Below, piece by piece: positions 1 to 5,624 of a stretch of 14,646 bases of DNA. The number at the start of each line of letters is the position of its first letter. Position 1 is the stretch's first letter. A program made the translations under genes and the position numbers. The stretch is taken from assembly GCA_021162325.1 (NCBI GenBank), contig JAGGYV010000360.1:1-14646 (forward strand). Direction: 5' to 3'. Origin of the DNA: Desulfobacteraceae bacterium (lineage in GTDB: Bacteria > Desulfobacterota > Desulfobacteria > Desulfobacterales > Desulfosalsimonadaceae). The notes under the pieces were generated by a model that saw only the letters and a list, made by a program, of their open reading frames with translations, did not search any database and was not told where the DNA came from.

Positions 1-32
1 GATCGCAGATTCTTTTATAATTAATAAAGGTT

Positions 33-60
33 CTGTCATTCCCGAGCAGTCGGGAATCCA
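33..60. repeat. Short dispersed palindrome (GTCATTCCCG type)
   Basis: A perfect 8-bp inverted repeat, ATTCCCGA at 38-45 and TCGGGAAT at 50-57 around a 4-base loop, lies in the common intergenic-repeat context GTCATTCCCG...CGGGAATCCAG. Such palindromes occur in many copies in some Desulfobacterota genomes (from memory, not searched). It has no T-tract on either side, so it is probably a repeat rather than a terminator. Confidence 0.5.
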
Positions 61-86
61 GTGCTGTATTTTGGTCATTGCTTATT

Positions 87-115
87 TTGAACCCAGCTTG
101 AGTAAATCGGATAAG
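87..115 (+). promoter_or_regulatory. Candidate sigma-70 promoter for the iron-sulfur gene at 168
   Basis: TTGAAC at 87-92 and GATAAG at 110-115 are separated by 17 bases and match the -35/-10 consensus at 5/6 and 4/6 positions. Transcription would begin near 122, giving a leader of about 45 nt before the start codon. This rests on pattern matching only. Confidence 0.3.
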
Positions 116-167
116 CAGATTTAAAAAACAAAGGACAAAAAAAAACAATAAAAATAAGGAGATAAAA

Positions 168-1250
168 ATGAGTGAAGATGTATATAAAAAACTGGCAACT
201 GTATTAGATACCCTTCCCAATGGATTCCCGGCGTCAGAAACCGGGGTTGAATTAAAACTCTTAAAGATGATTTTTAATCCTGAAGATGCAGAATTGTTCT
301 GTGATCTTCGCTTATCCTTTGAAACACCGGAACAAATTGCCGAAAGGACCGGTCGTTCCCTTGAAGGCCTGGATGATCGCCTGAAACAGATGTGGGAAAA
401 AGGCCAGGTTTTTGGGGTGGATTTCGGAACGGTCCGTGTTTACAAAATGATGCCCTGGGTGTTTGGCATTTTTGAGTTTCAGTTAAAGCACATGACCAAA
501 GAAATGGCCGAGCTGTGTGAGGCGTATGAATCAACATTTGGTCCTCAGTTTTTTGAAAGCAAAGTGCCGCTCATGAACGTGGTACCGGTTGAACAAGAGA
601 TCAGCAGCAACGAAGTCACGATGCCGTTTGAACAGGTTTCCGCCATTATCGAAAAAGGAAAATCGTTTGCGGTCAATGACTGTATCTGTAAAAAAGAACA
701 GGAACTTTTAGGCAACCGCTGTGACCGGCCCATGGAGGTTTGTCTGGCCATTGCGCCGGTTCCTGATGTTTTTAAGGATCATCCGTTAAAGGCAAGGGTG
801 ATTACAAAACAGGAAGCGTATGATATTTTAAAATTGAGCGAAGAAGCCGGGCTGGTCCACATGACCAGCAATATAGAAAAAGGGCATTATTATATTTGCA
901 ATTGCTGCGGTTGTTGCTGCGGTGTTTTAAGGGGGGTTAAAAAATATGGTGGCGCTCAGAGCGTTAACTCAAATTATTACGCAACGATAGATCCGGAAGA
1001 ATGCGTCAGTTGCGGGGTTTGTGCGGATGAACGGTGCCAGGTCGAAGCTATTGAAGAAAAAGACGGGGCATATGCTGTAATAAAAGATCAATGTATTGGC
1101 TGTGGGCTTTGTGTTTCCACCTGTCCGTCGGATGCCATCTCTTTGATCCGGAAAAATGCAGAAGATATCGTTTTGCCACCGGTGGATGAAAACGACTGGT
1201 TCAAACGAAGAGGTCAAATGCGCGGAATTGATTACAGTAAGTATGCGTAA
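168..1250 (+). CDS. Winged-helix-like / cysteine-rich protein with C-terminal 2x[4Fe-4S] ferredoxin domain
   Basis: The 360-residue protein has three parts. Residues ~25-100 look like a helical winged-helix-type domain. Residues 170-255 are cysteine-rich, with C172, C174, C185 and C192, then a dense cluster of C244, C246, C247, C249, C250 and C251 (CNCCGCCCG). The C-terminus is a two-cluster ferredoxin domain. Its second cluster is canonical (C309, C312, C315, C319-Pro). Its first is atypical, with C279, C282, C285 and C290, four residues before the last Cys and Gln instead of Pro after it. No signal peptide or membrane helix is seen, so it is likely cytoplasmic. AAGGAG lies 8 bases before the ATG. 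It precedes hypA-hypB on the same strand, suggesting a role in hydrogenase or redox metabolism, either electron transfer or redox-responsive regulation. The exact function is unknown. Related 4Fe-4S proteins occur in sulfate reducers. Confidence 0.85.
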   Translation: MSEDVYKKLATVLDTLPNGFPASETGVELKLLKMIFNPEDAELFCDLRLSFETPEQIAERTGRSLEGLDDRLKQMWEKGQVFGVDFGTVRVYKMMPWVFGIFEFQLKHMTKEMAELCEAYESTFGPQFFESKVPLMNVVPVEQEISSNEVTMPFEQVSAIIEKGKSFAVNDCICKKEQELLGNRCDRPMEVCLAIAPVPDVFKDHPLKARVITKQEAYDILKLSEEAGLVHMTSNIEKGHYYICNCCGCCCGVLRGVKKYGGAQSVNSNYYATIDPEECVSCGVCADERCQVEAIEEKDGAYAVIKDQCIGCGLCVSTCPSDAISLIRKNAEDIVLPPVDENDWFKRRGQMRGIDYSKYA

Positions 1251-1265
1251 AAACAAAAAAGGGAA

Positions 1266-1323
1266 AAGGTGTAAGATGTAAGACTTATTCTTTTATCGGT
1301 CAGAACCTTCAGCCTTACACCTT
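1266..1323. repeat. 10-bp inverted repeat between the iron-sulfur gene and hypA
   Basis: AAGGTGTAAG at 1266-1275 is the exact reverse complement of CTTACACCTT at 1314-1323, with 38 bases between. The left arm is followed by a related ATGTAAG. The pair sits in the 103-base gap before hypA and ends 30 bases before its start codon. It may be a dispersed repeat remnant, an mRNA hairpin or a binding site. No T-tract follows, so a terminator is unlikely. Confidence 0.5.
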
Positions 1324-1353
1324 CTACCTAATAACCTGCAAAAGGATTTTGCC

Positions 1354-1704
1354 ATGCATGAATTACCGGTCATAAACAGCATTCTTAAAGTTGTTTTAAA
1401 GCATGCGATTGATAATAAGGTGAAAAAAGTAGTTGCCGTTTACCTTCAGGTCGGGGAGTTGAGTGACCTGGAGGACAAATGGATGCAGCAGTATTTTGAT
1501 TATCTGGCCAAAGGCGGCGTTGCCGAGGGCGCCCTCTTGAAGATCGAAAGAACCCCGGTGGTGATGAAATGCACGGATTGTGGATTGTCGTATGTGGTGG
1601 ACATTAAACAGGATAAGGTGATGGTTTGCCCGGAATGCGGAAGTAAAAAGAACACCCTGATTTCCGGGCGGGGATATTTTGTTAAAAATCTGGAGGCAAT
1701 ATGA
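1354..1704 (+). CDS. hypA: Hydrogenase maturation nickel metallochaperone HypA
   Basis: This 116-residue protein has the usual HypA length and order. It starts with the N-terminal Met-His-Glu (MHE) whose His2 binds nickel in characterised HypA proteins. Its zinc-ribbon has C73-x2-C76 and C92-x2-C95. HypA works with HypB to insert nickel into the large subunit of [NiFe] hydrogenases in the cytoplasm. The start is fixed by the MHE motif and by AAAGGAT upstream. The stop overlaps the hypB start by 4 bases (ATGA), so the two are translationally coupled. No hydrogenase structural gene or other hyp gene is in the window. Confidence 0.95.
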   Translation: MHELPVINSILKVVLKHAIDNKVKKVVAVYLQVGELSDLEDKWMQQYFDYLAKGGVAEGALLKIERTPVVMKCTDCGLSYVVDIKQDKVMVCPECGSKKNTLISGRGYFVKNLEAI

Positions 1705-2366
1705 GTGATGAAATAAGACTGATTGAGGTCAAGGAAGATATTATAGCTGATAACGATGCACTGGCAAAAAAGATCAGGGAGGATCTTCGAAAAGAAAAAA
1801 CATTTTTGATGAACCTGATGGCATCGCCGGGTGCCGGAAAAACCAGCCTGGTGATTCAGACCATCCGAAACCTGAAAGAAAAATTGCGCATCGGCGTCAT
1901 GGAAGCAGATATTGATTCCATGGTGGATGCGGAAAAAGTGGCAAAAGAAGGGGTTGCTGCCATTCAGATCCGCACCGGTGGTTTTTGCCACATGGATGCC
2001 ACCATGGTGAAATCCGGGCTGGATGCTATGGATACGGAGAACCTTGATCTTGTGATCTTAGAGAATGTGGGAAACCTGGTATGTCCGGCGGAGTTTGAAA
2101 CCGGCGCCATCAAAAATGTCATGATTTTGAGCGTTCCGGAAGGAGACGATAAACCGTTAAAATATCCCCTGATGTTTTCCGTGTGTCATGCCCTGGTCAT
2201 CAACAAGACGGATTTTCTGGCGTTATCAGACTTTGACGTGGAAAAATGCCGGGAGCGGGTGCTCAAGCTTAATCCGGATATTCAGATTTTCGAAGTTTCC
2301 TGTAAGACCGGCGAGGGGGTTGAACAGTGGGTTCAGTGGCTGTATGATGAAGTGAAGGCGCTTTAA
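1701..2366 (+). CDS. hypB: Hydrogenase nickel incorporation GTPase HypB
   Basis: The 221-residue SIMIBI-class GTPase has the P-loop SPGAGKTS (residues 42-49), the EADIDS segment (~68-73) and the NKTD guanine-specificity motif (168-171). The G-domain metal site is intact: C96-H97 in GGFCHMD and C128 in NLVCPAE, equivalent to the C166/H167/C198 site of E. coli HypB. It lacks both the N-terminal CxxCGC high-affinity nickel site and the His-rich stretch found in some HypB proteins, beginning directly at the core. It powers nickel transfer from HypA to [NiFe]-hydrogenase precursors. GGAGG lies 5 bases before the ATG, inside the end of hypA. Confidence 0.95.
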   Translation: MSDEIRLIEVKEDIIADNDALAKKIREDLRKEKTFLMNLMASPGAGKTSLVIQTIRNLKEKLRIGVMEADIDSMVDAEKVAKEGVAAIQIRTGGFCHMDATMVKSGLDAMDTENLDLVILENVGNLVCPAEFETGAIKNVMILSVPEGDDKPLKYPLMFSVCHALVINKTDFLALSDFDVEKCRERVLKLNPDIQIFEVSCKTGEGVEQWVQWLYDEVKAL

Positions 2367-2379
2367 AAGGCTTTGAAAG

Positions 2380-2428
2380 CGGTTTAACCGTTCCCCTGAT
2401 TAAACAGGAGAGCGGATAAACCGTTTTT
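2380..2428 (+). terminator. Rho-independent terminator after hypB
   Basis: A 19-position stem pairs 2380-2398 with 2405-2423, with two mismatches and one G-T pair, around a 6-base loop (2399-2404). Five T follow at 2424-2428. It starts 14 bases past the hypB stop and should end the hypAB transcript. Confidence 0.8.
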
Positions 2429-2447
2429 ACTTCAAAGTTTTTGGTTT

Positions 2448-2614
2448 TTAATTAGTCACTGAACGAAAAGTCTCGCAACTATAAATTGTCTGTCATTGCG
2501 CGGGAGGCACGACCAAAGCAATCTCCTTATCGACAGGGGATTACTTTGTCGTTCGTTCCTCACTCTGCGTAATGACAAACAGAATTTAAAGGTTTCCGTT
2601 CAACCACTAATTAA
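2448..2614. repeat. Small composite inverted-repeat element, copy A
   Basis: A 167-bp MITE-like element. One end reads TTAGTCACTGAACGAAAAGT inward from 2452. The other, read inward on the minus strand from 2610, is TTAGTGGTTGAACGGAAACC. The two ends agree at 14 of 20 positions, and both are flanked by TAA/TTA bases. Inside is a long imperfect palindrome, roughly 2491-2577, opening with TGTCATTGCG and closing with CGTAATGACA. This matches a widespread class of intergenic palindromes. There is no coding capacity for a transposase. It lies just past the rubrerythrin stop codon, so its hairpin may also end that transcript. Copy B at 3628-3805 has the same ends. Confidence 0.75.
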
Positions 2615-2621
2615 GCAAAAA

Positions 2622-3197
2622 TTACCAGTTTTTACACGACAGCTCAAAAAATTCCCGGGGATGAACACAAGCCGGGCACTTGTCCGGGGCCTCTTCGCCC
2701 ACATGAATGTACCCGCAGTTCAGGCATCGCCAGGATTTTTCCTCCTCCCGTTTGAAAACCCGGTCAGCAGCCAGGTTGCCAGAAAGTTCCCTGTACCGTT
2801 TTTCATGCTGTTTTTCCGAAATCGAGATTGCATCCCATGTTTCAGCAGCGCGTTCAAAGCCCTCCTCTCTGGCAACTTTTGCAAAAGACGGGTATAACAC
2901 CGAATGTTCGAATTTTTCTCCGTCAGCGGAGGCAATCAGGTTGTCATAGGTGGTTTTGATGACACCGGAGGGAAAGCTTCCGGTAATTTCAAGCTCACCC
3001 CCGTTGAAAAATTTGAAGAACCGCAGGGCATGCTCACATTCCTGATTGGCCGTTTCTTCAAAAATATCGGAAATCTGGACATACCCTTCTTCTATTGCCT
3101 GCCGGGCAAAATACGTATACCGGTTTCTTGCCTGGGATTCACCGGCAAAAGAAAGAAGCAAATTCTTTGCTGTCTGGCTTTCTCTGAATTTTCCCAT
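2622..3197 (-). CDS. rbr: Rubrerythrin (diiron peroxidase with rubredoxin tail)
   Basis: A 191-residue protein, the same length as the classic Desulfovibrio vulgaris rubrerythrin, with ligands at nearly identical numbers. Diiron ligands visible in the four-helix bundle are E20, E53, H56, E94, E97, E128 and H131. The C-terminal rubredoxin-like domain binds one iron through C158, C161, C174 and C177. Rubrerythrins reduce hydrogen peroxide in the cytoplasm of anaerobes, taking electrons from rubredoxin, ferredoxin or NAD(P)H-linked partners. The ferredoxin gene ends 16 bases upstream on the same strand, so the two form an operon and may be redox partners (inference). AAGGAA about 9 bases upstream serves as the ribosome site. 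Confidence 0.96.
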   Translation of the reverse strand: MGKFRESQTAKNLLLSFAGESQARNRYTYFARQAIEEGYVQISDIFEETANQECEHALRFFKFFNGGELEITGSFPSGVIKTTYDNLIASADGEKFEHSVLYPSFAKVAREEGFERAAETWDAISISEKQHEKRYRELSGNLAADRVFKREEEKSWRCLNCGYIHVGEEAPDKCPACVHPREFFELSCKNW

Positions 3198-3213
3198 AAT
3201 ATTAATTCCTTGA

Positions 3214-3405
3214 TTATTCTTCTAATTCTATTGCATCCGCCCCGCACTCTGCCGCGGCCTGCCGGACAAGATCCTTATATTCATTGGGAATTTCATCAAA
3301 CTTGACAATGGACTTAAGTTGATCTTCATCATATTCAAAAACTTCGGGACAAAGGTTGTTACAGTTTCGGTCTCCCATGCATTGTTTGGTAATGATAACT
3401 TTCAT
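3214..3405 (-). CDS. Single-cluster ferredoxin with Asp in place of one cluster Cys
   Basis: A 63-residue acidic ferredoxin. The cluster motif is C9-x2-D12-x2-C15-x3-C19-Pro, with the distal Cys at C54. Asp12 occupies the second-ligand position, as Asp14 does in Pyrococcus furiosus ferredoxin, where it coordinates the [4Fe-4S] cluster and allows easy conversion to [3Fe-4S]. The distal Cys is followed by Gly rather than the usual Pro. A very strong AGGAGGG lies just before the ATG, suggesting high expression. It is first in an operon with rubrerythrin and is a likely electron carrier to it (inference). The family assignment is firm; the partner is not proven. Confidence 0.9.
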   Translation of the reverse strand: MKVIITKQCMGDRNCNNLCPEVFEYDEDQLKSIVKFDEIPNEYKDLVRQAAAECGADAIELEE

Positions 3406-3824
3406 TCTTCCCTCCTTTTAAAAGTTTTGTGGCTGGGTGAAAAGGATCAGTTTAAAATGAGATATTTAGTAAAAAACTAACCGAAAGCAGTTTAAAATAC
3501 AAGGATTAAAACAGATTCAGATAGACTTCAATTTTTCGGTAATTAATTATATTTCGATAAATTTTTGACATTAAAAACAAGTTTGATAAAAGACAGGGTA
3601 GATTCGCATAATCCTCTTTTGATATAATAATTAGTGGTTGAACGGAAACCCGCCTGAAGGAATATGTTGGGTTTCGCCCTTTGGAATTTTGTTTAGCTAA
3701 ACACATGTTTTTCGTAGGTTGGGTAGAGCGCAGCGAAACCCAACATGTCAGTGCGGGCTCTACCCAACCTACATGAAGTCGGACTTTTCGTTCAGTGGCT
3801 AATTACAAGAAATAATGAAATATT
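3406..3824. other. Intergenic region with divergent upstream sequences and repeat copy B
   Basis: These 419 bases separate the minus-strand ferredoxin from the plus-strand transporter. An AT-rich half (3420-3625) holds a perfect minus-strand TATAAT (3546-3551) with only a weak -35 candidate 17 bases upstream. It also holds a plus-strand TTGACA (3565-3570) with no convincing -10. The second half is repeat copy B. I see no credible gene. Confidence 0.5.
3628..3805. repeat. Small composite inverted-repeat element, copy B (inverted relative to copy A)
   Basis: A 178-bp element with the same two ends as copy A, in opposite orientation. The end at 3631-3650 is identical over 20 bases to copy A's right end. 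The end read inward on the minus strand from 3802 to 3783 differs by one base in 20 from copy A's left end. The core is unrelated to that of copy A. It has two perfect nested or interleaved inverted repeats: GTAGGTTGGGTAGAGC (3714-3729) with its complement at 3757-3772, and ATGTTGGGTTTCGC (3664-3677) with its complement at 3733-3746. The GTAGGTTGGGTAGAGCGCAG palindrome is common between bacterial genes. It ends 19 bases before the transporter start codon. Confidence 0.75.
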
Positions 3825-4979
3825 ATGGATAAAATACAGAATAAAAACATGTACCGGTATTTAATGGTATTAACCATTTGCGCGACTGCCGGACTGCATG
3901 TCTGGCGAACCCTGTTTGATAATTTTGCCGTTCATGTCATTGATTTAAACGGAAGCCATATCGGGATACTCCAATCGGTTCGTGAAATACCCGGATTTTT
4001 GGCGCTGCTGGTGGTTTATGTGTTGTTTATCATTAAAGAGCACCGGCTTTCCGCCTTGTCTGTTTTGATTCTGGGGATCGGTGTGGCAGGCACCGGCTTT
4101 TTTCCGTCATTTTATGGATTGTTGTTCACCACCCTGATTATGAGTTTTGGGTTTCATTATTTTGAGACCACCAACCAGTCACTGACGTTGCAGTATTTTG
4201 ATGAAAAAACATCTCCGGTGGTTTTCGGCAAACTCAGGAGCCTTGCGTCTGCCAGTAATGTCTGTTCCGGGGCCATGATTTTTATACTGGCGTCTGTCAT
4301 GAATTACACCCAGCTATATCTCATGTTCGGGATTTTGATTGTCGGGGCTGCTGCATGGGCCCTGACACGGAATCCAACGGATAAAAATATTATTCCCCAG
4401 CGCAAGAAGATGATATTAAGGAAAAAATACTGGCTGTTTTATTTTCTAACATTTATGGCCGGTGCCCGCCGCCAGATTTTTGTCGCATTTGCCGTGTTTC
4501 TGCTGGTGAAGAAATTTGGGTTTTCCGTTCAGGACATCGCTGTTCTTTTTCTGGTAAACAATATTATTAATTATTTTTTAAGCCCGTTTATCGGAAGGTG
4601 CATTGTCCGGTTTGGCGAACGAAACGTGCTGTCGCTGGAGTATTTTTCCTTAATTATCATTTTTATTTCCTATGCCATGGTGGAATCAAAAACAGTGGTG
4701 GCATGCCTGTATGTGGCGGATCATATCTTTTTTAATTTTGCCATTGCCATCCGGACATTTTTCCAGAAAATTGCCGATCCCAGGGACATTGCCCCCAGCA
4801 TGGCTGTCGGGTTTACGATCAACCATATTGCCGCAGTTTTTCTGCCTGCCGTGGGCGGTCTGTTGTGGCTGGTGGATTACCGGATTCCGTTTGTGGGCGG
4901 TGCCATCTTCAGTTTTTTTTCTTTACTGCTGGTTCAGCAAATCCCCGGGCAGCTTAAAAAACCCAGAGAAACCATTTAA
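3825..4979 (+). CDS. Major facilitator superfamily (MFS) transporter
   Basis: A 384-residue inner-membrane protein with about twelve hydrophobic segments. The first half spans ~10-180 and the second ~200-375, joined by a basic cytoplasmic loop near 180-200 (QRKKMILRKK). This fits the 6+6 MFS fold and family length. Substrate cannot be read from the sequence; the remote resemblance is to sugar or drug permeases. The ribosome site is weak (AAGAAA), and the start lies just past repeat copy B, so the leader is largely repeat-derived. The neighbours on both sides face the opposite way, so it is probably transcribed alone. Confidence 0.8.
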   Translation: MDKIQNKNMYRYLMVLTICATAGLHVWRTLFDNFAVHVIDLNGSHIGILQSVREIPGFLALLVVYVLFIIKEHRLSALSVLILGIGVAGTGFFPSFYGLLFTTLIMSFGFHYFETTNQSLTLQYFDEKTSPVVFGKLRSLASASNVCSGAMIFILASVMNYTQLYLMFGILIVGAAAWALTRNPTDKNIIPQRKKMILRKKYWLFYFLTFMAGARRQIFVAFAVFLLVKKFGFSVQDIAVLFLVNNIINYFLSPFIGRCIVRFGERNVLSLEYFSLIIIFISYAMVESKTVVACLYVADHIFFNFAIAIRTFFQKIADPRDIAPSMAVGFTINHIAAVFLPAVGGLLWLVDYRIPFVGGAIFSFFSLLLVQQIPGQLKKPRETI

Positions 4980-5079
4980 TGTTGGTTTCTAAATAAAGTC
5001 AAAAAGCAAGACCTTGTATTGTTATTTCACCAAATGAGATGTCTTCACTGAAAACAACAATTTTAATGAGGGTAATTTT

Positions 5080-5427
5080 TTATCGACCGGTCTGGAAATA
5101 CTTTATAACGCCCCCGCCAAGCACGATTAGACCGATAACGCCCATCATAATTGCCGGCACCAGGTTATGGAGCCCCTCAAGTTCTTTGCTGATATAAAGG
5201 GTGTGGGTCTGCATATAATAAATCCAGCCAATGCCGCCCATGAAAAATATCAGGCCAAGGGATATTTTGGTCATCATGCTCAGCCGATCCAGTTTAAGAT
5301 TCTTTTCATTTTCTTCAAGTCTTTCATATTTGAGCGTCAGGCGGTCATGGATAATATAAGCGGCAACCAGAACGATTATTGTGACGCTGGTCACAAATTC
5401 CCAAACATAGTAATAGAGTTCTCCCAT
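5080..5427 (-). CDS. Small three-helix membrane protein of unknown function
   Basis: I do not recognise this 115-residue protein. It has three predicted membrane helices, at residues ~8-26, ~53-72 and ~88-110. A charged, Glu/Lys-rich stretch (~29-48) between the first two could form a short coiled coil. The third helix is Gly-rich (VLGGGVIKY). AGGGA lies 8 bases before the ATG. It is transcribed divergently from the radical SAM gene. Coding status rests on length, the ribosome site and the coherent membrane pattern. Confidence 0.65.
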   Translation of the reverse strand: MGELYYYVWEFVTSVTIIVLVAAYIIHDRLTLKYERLEENEKNLKLDRLSMMTKISLGLIFFMGGIGWIYYMQTHTLYISKELEGLHNLVPAIMMGVIGLIVLGGGVIKYFQTGR

Positions 5428-5624
5428 TTAAAAATTCCCTTTACAATTTGTTGAAATTTTTTAATCTGTATCATTGCCTTAAAAAAGTGTAAAGCAGTCT
5501 AATGTTTTTGACGGGGGAAAGCAACAGCGCATTGAGTCAATCCGATGTTTTTGTTGCCGTTTTTCGAATACCCGGCCAGCTAAACCAGACAATTAAAGAC
5601 GAATACACGGTGAAAGTAAAAACA

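Noticed and set aside
1500..1991. 163-codon minus-strand open frame across the hypA-hypB junction
   Set aside because: It lies wholly opposite two well-conserved genes, has no ribosome site or family pattern, and reads as a shadow frame.
2496..2897. 133-codon plus-strand open frame starting in repeat copy A
   Set aside because: It begins in the repeat palindrome and continues antisense to rubrerythrin.
2904..3305. 133-codon plus-strand open frame opposite rubrerythrin and ferredoxin
   Set aside because: It is antisense to two certain genes; no independent support.
3506..3706. 66-codon minus-strand open frame upstream of ferredoxin
   Set aside because: About half of it lies in repeat copy B and the rest in AT-rich intergenic DNA; composition and content are not gene-like.
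3714..3772. CRISPR-like repeat within element B
   Set aside because: It is a single nested palindrome without regularly spaced repeats or spacers.
5502..5624. 41-residue N-terminal extension of the YgiQ-type protein
   Set aside because: The extension has no family resemblance and no ribosome site at 5502. The family's conserved start follows the ATG at 5625.
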